Below, in pieces: positions 32,512 to 41,643 of a stretch of 64,000 bases of DNA. Location of the stretch: assembly GCA_964397655.1 (NCBI GenBank), contig CAYNKA010000005.1, positions 186,001 to 250,000 on the forward strand, read 5' to 3'. The stretch is from CAYNKA01 sp964397655 (GTDB lineage Bacteria; Spirochaetota; Spirochaetia; DTKZ01). The notes below the pieces were generated by a model. That model did no database searches. It had not been told where the DNA came from and saw only the letters and a program-made list of their open reading frames with translations. Each line of letters starts with the position of its first letter. Position 1 is the first letter of the stretch. The position numbers and the translations under genes are program-made.

Positions 32512-34489
32512 GCCTGTTCTCCCAGGAACCCTGCGCTTCCAGGGTGACCTTCCAACGAGGAACGAGACAGGAGGACTGATAGGTCGGCCTTCCGTCGAAT
32601 CCCCTGGTTTCCACGGGCAGGCTCCAGGCATCCGCGGGTTCGAGCGTCGAAAAATGCAGATCCACCTCGTTGAATGCGTCCTCGAAAAGAAGTTCCGTAA
32701 GATTCCGGATCTCCGTCTTTTCCGGCGACAGGATTCGCTTGTCCTTTCCCTCGAGGAGGAAGATCCTGAGGCCCTCCACTTCCTTGGAGACGAAAGAGAG
32801 GTTGATCTCGGAACCGAAAGTGAGCGAGAGGGGCGCGAACGAGAGATTCTTCAAGGTATAATATAGATTGATCGAAGAACGCTTGAAAATGAATTTCTTC
32901 ACGACCCGCACGGTGGACGTGCCGTTCTCGTTTTCTATCTGTCCGACCCCTTCGAGGACGAGTTCGCTGTGCTCCCGGTCGCATTTTATGACCTCGTAGG
33001 GGACATCGAGGAAGGACGCGACCTCCCTGCAGGTTCCCCGGTCGAACGAGTCCAACGTATCGTCCGCCCCGAAGAAATGGTCGATGAACGAGTCGCGGGT
33101 ATAGCGGTCGAATTCCGTGTCGTCGTCGGTCTCCTTGTGCCGCGCCATGGTGTCCAAGTAGTTCCAGGATACCGGCAGAAAATCGAGTTCGAAAAGCCTC
33201 CCGCCCAGGGAATGGATGTAAGCGTTCATGTCGTTTCCCTGATAGAGATACTCGATCCGGTTGTCCATGTCGAAATCCGCCGTGACGATCGAGGGGATGA
33301 AAACTCCCTTTTCCCGAGTCACCTTCTCGGCCGAGATGAGGGAGTGGTAGGCCATCTTCCTGAGGTAGTTGCAGTACAGACCGCCGTAAAAAGGTTCCGG
33401 CCAATACACGAAACCGCACTGCCCCTTCCAGAGCTCCTCGAGCGCCGAGGACTTGCGGTACTTGTCGCCCTTGATCTGGTTCACGAGGATGTGGGTGTAC
33501 TGCATCTTCGAATAGAGGAGGTTGCACTCCGGATATCGGGTGAGGAACTGCCGGAACGAGCCTCCCAGAACGACCAGATCCGTACCCTTTTCGTTCTCGA
33601 GTATCTTACCGAGATTTTTCCATTTTTTCCGCTTTTCCGGGATGAGGGTGGCGACGGCGACATCCTCCCGGGAACCGCATGAAAAGTAGGACTTCGCGAG
33701 AGGGACGGCCTGCCGGAGGAATCGGCCGGGTTGGATCGGCTCGAGCCAATCGGCGGACTGTCGGACGAGGTCGAAAAAACGCTCGAGGTGCTTCACCTCC
33801 GGATTTTTCTCCCCTCCGTTCGAACAGCCGTGATAGCGGCAGCCGCTGATCATGATGGTGGCGAGCATCTCCTCTTTATCGGAATCGAGCATTCTGAGGG
33901 CTTCGATGGTCTTTTCGGGAGGTACGGCGAAAAACCGGTCTCCGAGTTCGTCGGCCAGGGGAAAGACCGTGACCGTCTTCCCCTGGTCCTCGGTCACGCA
34001 CGGCCGGTACAATTCGTTCTTTTCCAAGCCCGACGAACGGAAATGCCGCGCTCCCAGGAAAGTGTAGTCGATTCCGCAGGTGTTCAAGGTGGAGGCGATG
34101 GAGGATTCCCACTCCGTTTCGGGTATCCATCCCCCCCTGGGTCTCCGCCCGAAACGTTTTCGGAGATAGGTCGTGAGGCTTTCGATCTGTCCCAGTCTGT
34201 CGGACCTCGGAATCATCGTCAGGACGGGATCGTAGAAGGTGCCGCCGAGAAGCTCGATCTGTTTCCTTGCGAGAAGTTCCGAAAGGACGTCGTTGAATTC
34301 GGAATGCCGCTTGTCCAGCCAGGAAAGGAGAATCCCCGAATAGTGCAGCGTGCAGAGCATGTCGGGGGACGCATAGAGAACGCTCAAGAACGGCTTGAAC
34401 GCCCTTTGGTATACGTCCTCGACGTCCTCTTCCCGCAATCCGACGGGAACGCTGTTGTAAGTTCCGAAGATCAGTTTGAGCTTAGGCAT
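32486..34489 (-). CDS. GH57-like glycoside hydrolase / glucanotransferase
   Basis: 667-aa cytoplasmic protein of the GH57 alpha-amylase/4-alpha-glucanotransferase type with C-terminal DUF1925/1926-like domains. Seen: ELLGGTFYDPVLTMIP (family motif ELLGGxxYEPIL), WIPETEWESS around residue 120 which carries the expected nucleophile Glu, and GGRLFELDFLPVSWNYLDT in the second half, a hallmark of this group. Two family motifs are degraded: the N-terminal HxHQP reads GTYNSVPVG, and the general-acid region is CSNGGEKNPE, without an obvious DDGEKFG Asp. Its start overlaps the end of rnfB by 8 bp. Activity is uncertain. Confidence 0.75.
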   Translation of the reverse strand: MPKLKLIFGTYNSVPVGLREEDVEDVYQRAFKPFLSVLYASPDMLCTLHYSGILLSWLDKRHSEFNDVLSELLARKQIELLGGTFYDPVLTMIPRSDRLGQIESLTTYLRKRFGRRPRGGWIPETEWESSIASTLNTCGIDYTFLGARHFRSSGLEKNELYRPCVTEDQGKTVTVFPLADELGDRFFAVPPEKTIEALRMLDSDKEEMLATIMISGCRYHGCSNGGEKNPEVKHLERFFDLVRQSADWLEPIQPGRFLRQAVPLAKSYFSCGSREDVAVATLIPEKRKKWKNLGKILENEKGTDLVVLGGSFRQFLTRYPECNLLYSKMQYTHILVNQIKGDKYRKSSALEELWKGQCGFVYWPEPFYGGLYCNYLRKMAYHSLISAEKVTREKGVFIPSIVTADFDMDNRIEYLYQGNDMNAYIHSLGGRLFELDFLPVSWNYLDTMARHKETDDDTEFDRYTRDSFIDHFFGADDTLDSFDRGTCREVASFLDVPYEVIKCDREHSELVLEGVGQIENENGTSTVRVVKKFIFKRSSINLYYTLKNLSFAPLSLTFGSEINLSFVSKEVEGLRIFLLEGKDKRILSPEKTEIRNLTELLFEDAFNEVDLHFSTLEPADAWSLPVETRGFDGRPTYQSSCLVPRWKVTLEAQGSWENRLSLRMDAK

Positions 34490-35336
34490 TTTTTTCCGTT
34501 TTTGCCTGGTCCTTCTCCATGACTCGATCTTCCCGTCCGTTGAGGATGATGCAATGCGTGGGACATGCGCTTTCGGCTGGCCAACGCTCGCCCCTTCTCC
34601 GGTAATTGATGCGGGCGAGGTGATTGTCCACGTCGAATCCGCCTTCGGGAGCTCGTCGCTCGCAGGCGCGGCAGCCGGTGCAACCGACCTTGCAGTACGA
34701 GCTCACGGCTTCCGCTTTGTCCGTCGAATTGCAGGCCACGATGTAATCCGCGGTCTTCGGAACGGGCCTCATCACTCCGGTGGGGCAGACTTCGAGGCAT
34801 TTCCCGCAGTCGGTGCAGAGATTCCTGTCGACCCAGACGCATCCTTCGTCGTCGAAATGCACCGCTCCGGCCGGGCACACCTTGATGCAGCTGCCCTGAC
34901 CGAGACAGGAAAATTTGCACTCCTTGTCCCCGCCGAACTGGAGAAAAAGCGCCGTACAATCCTCCAGTCCGCGATAATCGAATCTGTATACCGAATTCGC
35001 CTTTCGGCCCCTGCAATGGACCTGAACTACCGATTTCTCCTCCCTATAGCTTACTTCAAGACCCATGATCTTTGCCAGGTTTTTCGACAATTTTTCCCCG
35101 CCCGGAACGCAGAGGTCGATGCGGGCCGCGTTCCTTCGAAGGGCGTTTGCGTAGGCCGAGCAGGTCGGGAAACCGCACACGCCGCAGTTGAGGCCCGGGA
35201 GGGCGTTCTCGGCCTGCACGAGAATCCGGTCCCTCTTGGCCCTGCCTCTCGCGGCCAGGGCTATGAATCCTCCGATTAAACCGGCAAGGGTACCGACGAC
35301 GAGCACGGCGAAAGCCGCATTGATGAGCAGGGCCAC
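34482..35336 (-). CDS. rnfB: Rnf complex subunit B (iron-sulfur protein)
   Basis: Electron-entry subunit of the Rnf ferredoxin:NAD+ oxidoreductase, 284 aa. One N-terminal helix (INAAFAVLVVGTLAGLIGGFIALAA) anchors it, followed by the LNCGVCGFPTC cluster domain, then ferredoxin motifs CKFSCLGQGSCIKVCPAGAV and CTDCGKCLEVCPTGVM, and a further cysteine block CKVGCTGCRACERR. It is the last rnf gene, in the order CDGEAB typical of clostridial-type Rnf, separated from rnfA by 13 bp. Confidence 0.94.
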   Translation of the reverse strand: MALLINAAFAVLVVGTLAGLIGGFIALAARGRAKRDRILVQAENALPGLNCGVCGFPTCSAYANALRRNAARIDLCVPGGEKLSKNLAKIMGLEVSYREEKSVVQVHCRGRKANSVYRFDYRGLEDCTALFLQFGGDKECKFSCLGQGSCIKVCPAGAVHFDDEGCVWVDRNLCTDCGKCLEVCPTGVMRPVPKTADYIVACNSTDKAEAVSSYCKVGCTGCRACERRAPEGGFDVDNHLARINYRRRGERWPAESACPTHCIILNGREDRVMEKDQAKTEKNA

Positions 35337-35349
35337 GTTCCCACCTCCC

Positions 35350-35940
35350 CTAACCGATCAGATTCCTGAGCAGTGCCTTGTCCAGCGCCATGAAAGCCAA
35401 GGCCATGAGCCCGGCGGAGATGAAGGCTATCGGATACCCCTGAAATGATTTCGGCACCCGTTCCCTCCTCAGGGCGTCCCGGAGACTCGAAAGAAGGATC
35501 GAGGCCAGGAGAAAGCCCGCTCCTCCCGCGAAACCGGCGGTGAAGCTCTGCAGGACGTTGTAGTCGTTCTTCACCGCGATCAACGTGATGCCGAGGACCG
35601 CGCAGTTCGTCGTCACCAGGGGAAGGTAGGCTCCGAGGGTCTCGTTCAACGTCGTGGAAATCCGCTGCACCGTAAGTTCGAGTATCCTCACGAGGCCCGC
35701 GACTACGAGCACGAAGACGACCGTCTTGAGATAGGCGATTCCGAGCGGCACGAGAACGCCCCGGTACAGGGCCCAGGTGACGAGGGAGGACAAGGTGCTC
35801 ACGAAGGTCACCGCGAATCCCATGCCCACCGCGGAATCGAGGTTGCGCGACGAATTGATGAAGGGGCAGACGCCCAGAGCCTGGGTGAGCACGAGGTTGT
35901 TGACGAACATGAACGCGATTATGATTCCTACATACGTCAC
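35350..35940 (-). CDS. rnfA: Rnf complex subunit A
   Basis: Integral membrane subunit, 196 aa, with six predicted helices and the paired-repeat topology shared with RnfE and NqrE. It begins GIIIAFMFVNNLVLTQALGVCPFI, where the Cys in the first helix belongs to the membrane iron-sulfur centre formed between RnfA and RnfE, and contains LGAYLPLVTTNCAVLGI with the second Cys. The protein conducts electrons across the membrane and takes part in ion pumping. Start and stop overlap or abut neighbouring rnf genes. Confidence 0.94.
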   Translation of the reverse strand: MTYVGIIIAFMFVNNLVLTQALGVCPFINSSRNLDSAVGMGFAVTFVSTLSSLVTWALYRGVLVPLGIAYLKTVVFVLVVAGLVRILELTVQRISTTLNETLGAYLPLVTTNCAVLGITLIAVKNDYNVLQSFTAGFAGGAGFLLASILLSSLRDALRRERVPKSFQGYPIAFISAGLMALAFMALDKALLRNLIG

Positions 35941-36578
35941 TGCGTTTCCTCTTTCTTCTCCGAACGGTTCAACCTCTTCCCGGCGATGTCGAAAAGCGCC
36001 TTCAGGTATCCGACCACGATGAAGGCTCCGGCCGAGAGGCCGAAGATGCGGATCGGACTGGACGAGAGCCAGGGGACGTCGACGATTCCGTCGAATTTCC
36101 CGAAGGGAAAAAGCGTTATCGTCCCGTTGCCCAGGACTTCCCGGACGAGGGCGATGAGGATCAGGGCCAGGGCGAAACCGAGCCCGTGGCCGAGCCCGTC
36201 GAGGAGGGAAAAAACCGCGAAATGTTCCCGGGCGAAGGCTTTCGCCCTGCCGAGAATGAGGCAGTTCACGGCTATGAGCGGAACGAAGATGCCGAGATTC
36301 CTGGAAACCGTCGGAGCATAGGCCTGGAGAAGGAGGTCCAGCAGGGTCGTGAAGGTCGCGACGACGACGAGGTTCGCCGGCACACGAACCCGCTCGGGGA
36401 TGAAATACCGGAGCAGGGACACGACGAAGCTCGACGCGGCGAGCACGAAGACGACCCCCAGGCCAAGCGCTGCGGCGTTCTGCACGCGCGTGGTGACGCC
36501 GAGGGCCGGACAGAGTCCGAGAAGCACCACGAAGACGGGATTCTCCCGAAGGATGCCTTTGGAAAATATCCTGCTCAT
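35937..36578 (-). CDS. rnfE: Rnf complex subunit E
   Basis: Membrane subunit, 213 aa, paralogue and partner of RnfA. Near the N-terminus NPVFVVLLGLCPALGVTT supplies one Cys and LGIFVPLIAVNCLILGRA the second, for the shared [2Fe-2S] centre. Six helices are apparent. The C-terminus is charged (KRLNRSEKKEETQ). It overlaps rnfA and rnfG by 4 bp each. Confidence 0.94.
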   Translation of the reverse strand: MSRIFSKGILRENPVFVVLLGLCPALGVTTRVQNAAALGLGVVFVLAASSFVVSLLRYFIPERVRVPANLVVVATFTTLLDLLLQAYAPTVSRNLGIFVPLIAVNCLILGRAKAFAREHFAVFSLLDGLGHGLGFALALILIALVREVLGNGTITLFPFGKFDGIVDVPWLSSSPIRIFGLSAGAFIVVGYLKALFDIAGKRLNRSEKKEETQ

Positions 36579-37129
36579 TTCGCGGCCCCCAGGTTCTTCA
36601 CGAAATCCGAGCCGGATTCCACGGCCCGGCCTATCCCCGCGAAGGTCATGGTGGCCCCGCTCACGTCGTCGGCGGAGGAAAGCTGGTTCTTGCGCACGGG
36701 GATCGGTTTTCCGGTCCCCTTTCCCACGAATCTTCTCATGTAATCCGCATCCTCGGCCTTCGCTCCGAGCCCCGGCGTCTCCTGATGCTCCACGAGCTTT
36801 ACGCCGAGCACCTCCCCGTCCGGTTTATACCCCGCGTAGACGCTCATTTCGCCCCCGTGGCCGCGGGCCGACAATCCCAGGACATACGCAGCCACCTTCC
36901 CGCTCTTGTCCTTGACGGGGACCAGGGACTTCACCGTCCGGGAATCCTTGACCGCCTTCTCTTCCGCCGGGATTCCTCCCTTCGCGACCTCGATCAGGAG
37001 GTCACGATGATCGCGGGCCTTCCTCCTCTCGATGACCGGCAGGATGAGGGCGTTGGCCAGGCTCAACACCAGCGCGGCGGAGACCGAAACGAGGAAGAGT
37101 TTCAAGCCGACATGCCCGGGCCTGCTCAT
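36575..37129 (-). CDS. rnfG: Rnf complex subunit G (covalent FMN)
   Basis: Periplasmic-facing flavoprotein subunit, 184 aa from the ATG at 37129 that overlaps the rnfD stop. A single N-terminal helix (GLKLFLVSVSAALVLSLANALIL) is followed by the FMN-binding domain. The covalent attachment motif is DDVSGATMTFAG, with the acceptor Thr in SGAT. LVEHQETPGLGAKAED is the conserved upstream element. A longer frame upstream belongs to another frame of rnfD. Confidence 0.93.
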   Translation of the reverse strand: MSRPGHVGLKLFLVSVSAALVLSLANALILPVIERRKARDHRDLLIEVAKGGIPAEEKAVKDSRTVKSLVPVKDKSGKVAAYVLGLSARGHGGEMSVYAGYKPDGEVLGVKLVEHQETPGLGAKAEDADYMRRFVGKGTGKPIPVRKNQLSSADDVSGATMTFAGIGRAVESGSDFVKNLGAAK

Positions 37130-38229
37130 CGCTCCGCCCCCTTTCGCACGCCGTAACGGGAAGGCCCGGTATGGCGGTTGATGAGCGGAACGAAAACGTT
37201 CATGAAAATGATCGCCAAGGCGACTCCTTCGGGAAAGGCTCCGTAGTGGCGGATGAGAAAGGTCAGCAGCCCGGCTCCCGTCCCGTAGATGAGCATGCCG
37301 CTCTTCGTGAGCGGCGAAGTGACCGTGTCGGTGGCCATGTAGAAGACTCCGAGCATGAGCCCTCCGGAGAACAGGTGGAAAAGCACGTCGCCGGTGAAGA
37401 AGTCTCCGTCGAAACGGAGCCCGCCGAAAACGAAGACGAGGAGGCCGAAGCTCCCGAAATACGAGACCGGTACGTGCCAGGTGACGACCTTCCGCCCGAT
37501 CAGGAAAATCGTGCCTGCCAGAAGGAGGAGCGCCGACGTTTCCCCTAGGGAACCCGCCGTATTTCCGATGAAAAGATCGACGTATCCCTGCGGCAGGCTT
37601 ATCCCTATGGGCTCCAGGACCTTGGCGTTGAGCCAATCCGTGATCATGCCGTCCGCGAGGCTGCGGGGAAACCCGTTCTGACTGAGGGCCTCCATCGCGG
37701 TGCGGGCCGAGCCCGAGTGATCGACCATTATCGATTTCAGGAAACCGAGCGGCGTGGCGGCGGAGACTCCGTCGACTCCGCGGAGCGTGACCGGAGCGGT
37801 ATAGGTCGACATCGGACCCGTCCAGGAAAAGAAGGCGAAAACACGGCCGGCGAGCGCCGGGTTCATCCAATTGCGGCCGAGGCCGCCGAAGGTCCATTTC
37901 ACCACACCGACCGCGAAAAGCGCCGCGGCCGCGGGGATGTGGAGAGGAACCGAAGGAGGCATGGTCATGCCGAGGAGCAGTCCGGTGAGAAAGGCGCTCC
38001 CGTCCCAGAGCGTGAACCGCCGGGAAGCCGCCGCAACGAGCCCTTCGACCGCCAGGGAGGTTCCGACGGAAACGGCGAGGACGGCGGCGGCGGGATAGCC
38101 GAAGCTGTAAACGCCCCAGCCGGCAGCGGGCAGAAGGCAGAAGACGACCGACCAGATTATGTTGACCGTGGAGGACTCGTCGTAGAACTGGGGCGAGCCG
38201 GTTATCACGAGTAGATTGTCCTGTTTCAT
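37126..38229 (-). CDS. rnfD: Rnf complex subunit D (covalent FMN)
   Basis: Polytopic subunit, 367 aa, of the NqrB/RnfD family. The start at 38229 (MKQDNLLVITGSPQFYDE) overlaps the rnfC stop. Conserved features include WNMPxLAGR-like GRNWMNPALAGRVFAFFSW and the flavinylation motif DGVSAATPLGFLKS with acceptor Thr. Several membrane helices follow. It provides the flavin between RnfG/RnfC electron flow and the membrane channel. Confidence 0.93.
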   Translation of the reverse strand: MKQDNLLVITGSPQFYDESSTVNIIWSVVFCLLPAAGWGVYSFGYPAAAVLAVSVGTSLAVEGLVAAASRRFTLWDGSAFLTGLLLGMTMPPSVPLHIPAAAALFAVGVVKWTFGGLGRNWMNPALAGRVFAFFSWTGPMSTYTAPVTLRGVDGVSAATPLGFLKSIMVDHSGSARTAMEALSQNGFPRSLADGMITDWLNAKVLEPIGISLPQGYVDLFIGNTAGSLGETSALLLLAGTIFLIGRKVVTWHVPVSYFGSFGLLVFVFGGLRFDGDFFTGDVLFHLFSGGLMLGVFYMATDTVTSPLTKSGMLIYGTGAGLLTFLIRHYGAFPEGVALAIIFMNVFVPLINRHTGPSRYGVRKGAER

Positions 38230-39557
38230 TCGCCGGCCTTCCTTTTCCTTCCGAACTTCTTCCCGATTCTCATGCCCTGAACGAGAGGAATGCGGGCCGG
38301 GCAGCTGTAGCCGCAGCAGCCGCATTCCTGGCAGTCGAGGAGTCCCTCGTCCATGGCGGCGTCGTATTCGCCGTGGTCGATCCACTTGAAGAGCCGCGTG
38401 GGATTGAGCCCCATGGGGCAGGACTCCACGCATCTCCCGCAGTTGAGACAGTCGGATCTCCTGCAGGCGTTGACTTCCCGGGAGGTGAGGAAAAGGACGC
38501 CGGACGTCGTCTTCGTCACGGGCGTGGCCATATCGTACACGGCGAAGCCCATCATGGGGCCGCCGACCACGATCTTTTCCGGGATTTCGACGAACCCGCC
38601 GCATTCATCCACGAGATCGGAGATCGGAGTGCCGATCCGCACCTTGAGGTTTGCGGGATTCCTGATCGCGGCGCCTGAAACGGTGACGGCCCGCTCGATG
38701 ACCGGCTTCTGGAGGACCACCGCTTCGAAAAGCGAAAAGACCGTCCCCACGTTCATCACGACGGCGCCCGCGTCCAGCGGTATCCCCTCGGACGGGATTT
38801 CCCTTCCCAAAAGAGCCTTCACGAGCTGCTTCTCGTCTCCTTGAGGGAACTTCGCCTGGATTCCGACGACCTCCACCTTGAAGCCCGAGGCGATGACCGC
38901 CTTCTCGAGGGCCTCGGCGGCCTCCGCATCACCCTCGTCGAGGCCGATCATGCAGGTCTCGGCTGATATGATCCTGGCAATTATCTTCAGCCCCTCGACG
39001 AGTTCGGCAGGCTTTTCGATCATGATCCTGTGGTCCGCGGTGAGATAGGGCTCGCACTCCATGCCGTTCATGATCAGGACCTCGGCCTTCCTTCCCTTCG
39101 GTATGGTCAGCTTGATGTGGGCGGGGAACGATGAGCCCCCCATCCCCACGACGCCTTTGTCCACGATCGTTGCGAGGAGATCCTCCTTGGACAGATTCTC
39201 CCAGGGATACACTTTCGCCTTTTTCCCGAGGCGGTCGAATTCGCCGCCCAGGTCTATCACGACGGCCTGAGCCTTCGTCCCCGAAGGCAGATAAACGGAC
39301 CGGACCTCCCTCACCCTTCCGGGCACCGGAGAATGGACCTGCGACGAGATGAAACCCGAGGTCCTGCCGATGAGCATGCCTTCCCGGACGGTGTCGCCCG
39401 GGGATACGAGGCATTCGGCAGGCGTGCCTGCATGTTGAAGAAGGGGAACCACCGAAACCACCGGGACGCTGGCGTTGCCGAGCGGAAGATCCCGCGTGGC
39501 GGCTTTCATGCTCCTCGGATGAAGCCCCCCCTTCGGAAAAGTCTTGACCGTCTTCAT
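38226..39557 (-). CDS. rnfC: Rnf complex subunit C (NADH-binding)
   Basis: Cytoplasmic subunit, 443 aa, site of NAD+ reduction. N-terminal RnfC barrel (GGLHPRSMKAATRDLP), the glycine-rich flavin/NADH site (DKGVVGMGGSSFPAHIKL at about 130-147), SLBB-type segment, and two C-terminal [4Fe-4S] motifs: CRRSDCLNCGRCVESCPMGL and CQECGCCGYSCPARIPL. First gene of rnfCDGEAB. It overlaps the upstream 517-aa membrane protein gene by 4 bp, so the complex is made from a transcript that begins further upstream. Confidence 0.95.
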   Translation of the reverse strand: MKTVKTFPKGGLHPRSMKAATRDLPLGNASVPVVSVVPLLQHAGTPAECLVSPGDTVREGMLIGRTSGFISSQVHSPVPGRVREVRSVYLPSGTKAQAVVIDLGGEFDRLGKKAKVYPWENLSKEDLLATIVDKGVVGMGGSSFPAHIKLTIPKGRKAEVLIMNGMECEPYLTADHRIMIEKPAELVEGLKIIARIISAETCMIGLDEGDAEAAEALEKAVIASGFKVEVVGIQAKFPQGDEKQLVKALLGREIPSEGIPLDAGAVVMNVGTVFSLFEAVVLQKPVIERAVTVSGAAIRNPANLKVRIGTPISDLVDECGGFVEIPEKIVVGGPMMGFAVYDMATPVTKTTSGVLFLTSREVNACRRSDCLNCGRCVESCPMGLNPTRLFKWIDHGEYDAAMDEGLLDCQECGCCGYSCPARIPLVQGMRIGKKFGRKRKAGE

Positions 39558-41107
39558 GCTTCCTGCTGCTTTCTCCTCAATCCGAAGCCCCGCTCATCCG
39601 ACGAAAAAACCGGGGCGAAACCGAAGCCCGCGAACAGGAGGGGTAAGAACGCGAAAACCGTGACGGCCGCGTTCAGGAACGGGGATTCCGATTCCAGTTT
39701 TCCCGCGGGCTGCATGGTCACGTCCCGGCATCCCTGCCTGTGAAGGAGGTCTCCGAGGCCCGTCCTTTTCGATGATTTCAGCACTTCTTTATACCACGCT
39801 TCGTCGTAAAGTACCACGGCTTCAGGCGTTTTCTGCAGCGTCCCGTCCTTTTCGGAGAATCGCGAAAGGGTGATCTTCGAATCCGCGGAGGGGAAACCCC
39901 AGGTCGAGCCGTAGAGAAAGCCGTCCTGCAGGGCGCGATGGCAGAGATAATCGGCGAGATCCGGCGGCGTGTCGTTTCCGCGGAGCATCCAGAGAGCCTT
40001 TAGATTTTCCCGCGAAAGCGCATGAAGGCCGGAAACGGGAGAGGGTTTCGGTATGACTTCCATGCCGTCCGAGTCCGTGAGGCGGCCGGCCGAAGGGGCG
40101 ACGAGGATGAGAACGAAAACGGCGACGAGGGCGAAACGCCTGTACCTGTCCGCGGTTCTCCACGGATTCCTCCATCTCCGCGGAAGGATGGATACCGGGA
40201 TGAAGAGCCGGTGCTCTCTGCGATCCTTCCGATGCGCGGAATAGGCAACGATCAGGCCGAAGAGCGAAACGACCCCTCCTGCCCCGAAAAGAAGAGGAAC
40301 GAGCGCCGCGAGCTCTCCTTCCGGATAGAGAACGAGAAAGACCGCCGCGACCGCGATGATCGCGAGGTAGGCGGCCCTGTCCTTGAGACCTCCTATCTCG
40401 TGGAGAGCGCCGTAGTGGAGGACATGCTCGAAAACGATCCAGGCCGCCTCGAGGAGCAGGACGAAGCCCACATAGAGAAGGCAGGCGGCGGCGAAGCCCG
40501 TGGGACTCCCGTGAACGAGAAAATTGAGCCAGGGAAGCGCGAAGACCGGGGCGAGGAGCCGCTTGCCCCGGCTCCTGAAGGCCATGAGCCCGGCTATGAG
40601 CGCGAAAACGCCGAGGAAGACGACCCGTCTTCCCAGCTGCCAATCGACCGATGACCAAGATAGGCCTCGAAACGCCTTGCCGAGTTTCACCGACAGGGAG
40701 AACGGGCTCATGCGGGCGGGTACGTAGAGTACGTGCTCGCGGCCCGAAGCGCTCGAGAACAGGGACGGAGCTCGTTTGAGGAACGAATCGTACCGCGGAT
40801 CTTCAGGCACGAGCCGCTTCGGAAGGTCGCCGAGAGCGGAGACTTCCGTTCGGTCGAAATCGGAAAATTCTACCGTGGCGTTCGCCGACGACAGAACGCC
40901 CTCGACCCCCTCCGCTTCGAGCAGCGAAACGGCCTTCCTCGAATCGACTTCCGCATCGAGAAGCACCGTGTAGTAGCCGTTCCAGGCGAGACCGATGAAG
41001 GAAGGCATGAGGAAATACGAGAAAACGAAAAAACAGAAGAGCCCTCCGGAAATCCCGAAGAAAAGACCGAGCCTGACTTTTCGGTTGCGGAACACGAAGG
41101 TCTTCAT
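39554..41107 (-). CDS. Large polytopic membrane protein upstream of rnf
   Basis: Unrecognised 517-aa membrane protein. The start at 41107 follows TTAGGAG; the frame opens at 41134 but without SD. An N-terminal helix (GLFFGISGGLFCFFVFSYFLM) is followed by a soluble segment of about 120 aa (GYYTVLLDAEVDSRKAVSLLEAEGVEG), then about seven helices in mid-protein, another soluble part and a final helix (LNAAVTVFAFLPLLFAGFGF). The first soluble part may be ferredoxin-fold-like, as in permease-associated domains. It is coupled to rnfC by a 4-bp overlap, so a link with Rnf assembly or envelope function is possible. Confidence 0.8.
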   Translation of the reverse strand: MKTFVFRNRKVRLGLFFGISGGLFCFFVFSYFLMPSFIGLAWNGYYTVLLDAEVDSRKAVSLLEAEGVEGVLSSANATVEFSDFDRTEVSALGDLPKRLVPEDPRYDSFLKRAPSLFSSASGREHVLYVPARMSPFSLSVKLGKAFRGLSWSSVDWQLGRRVVFLGVFALIAGLMAFRSRGKRLLAPVFALPWLNFLVHGSPTGFAAACLLYVGFVLLLEAAWIVFEHVLHYGALHEIGGLKDRAAYLAIIAVAAVFLVLYPEGELAALVPLLFGAGGVVSLFGLIVAYSAHRKDRREHRLFIPVSILPRRWRNPWRTADRYRRFALVAVFVLILVAPSAGRLTDSDGMEVIPKPSPVSGLHALSRENLKALWMLRGNDTPPDLADYLCHRALQDGFLYGSTWGFPSADSKITLSRFSEKDGTLQKTPEAVVLYDEAWYKEVLKSSKRTGLGDLLHRQGCRDVTMQPAGKLESESPFLNAAVTVFAFLPLLFAGFGFAPVFSSDERGFGLRRKQQEA

Positions 41108-41114
41108 GATGCTC

Positions 41115-41594
41115 CTAAAGGTAGCAGAACGCAAGCGCGATGAAAAAGCCGAGGATGATTCCGACGGACACCTCGGCCCCGGTATGACCGTTTATTTCCT
41201 TCACCGGTTTGAACCTCACATCGATCCGATGCTTGAGTTCCTCGCCGAGCTGGTTCAATGCCTGGGCCTGGGTCCCGGCGGACCTCCTTACGCCGAGCGC
41301 GTCGCGTATCGTCAGAATACAGTAAAACAACGCCATGATGAAGAGGGCGGAGTCGATCCCTTCCATGAAGCCTACGGAAGTGGCGAGCGCCGTCACCACC
41401 GCCGAATGGCTGGAAGGCATGCCTCCCGTTCTCCATATCAGCGATGCCAGGAAATCCTTCGGCTGTCTCGTTTTACGCCGCGAGACGTCGATCAGCGTCT
41501 TTATGAATTGCGCGGTGACCCAGCTGCAGAATGCCGAGAGAAAAACCGGGCTATTGATAAGTTTATAAAGCTGGACGATAAAATGCCTGGACAT
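41115..41594 (-). CDS. Divergent PAP2-family membrane protein (DUF212)
   Basis: Integral membrane protein of 159 aa belonging to the divergent PAP2 phosphatase family. The family signature is GGMPSSHSAVVTALATSVGF at about residues 57-76, and the C-terminal NGHTGAEVSVGIILGF (His-containing) matches the second conserved motif. Three to four helices are predicted. PAP2 relatives dephosphorylate lipid-type phosphates, but the activity of this family is not established. First gene of the 41.6-32.5 kb operon, with AGGAAAAT before the ATG. Confidence 0.88.
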   Translation of the reverse strand: MSRHFIVQLYKLINSPVFLSAFCSWVTAQFIKTLIDVSRRKTRQPKDFLASLIWRTGGMPSSHSAVVTALATSVGFMEGIDSALFIMALFYCILTIRDALGVRRSAGTQAQALNQLGEELKHRIDVRFKPVKEINGHTGAEVSVGIILGFFIALAFCYL

Positions 41595-41643
41595 ATTTTC
41601 CTAAGTTTCCCCGCCGCAGGAGAATTTGTCAAGTGAGGCGGAT

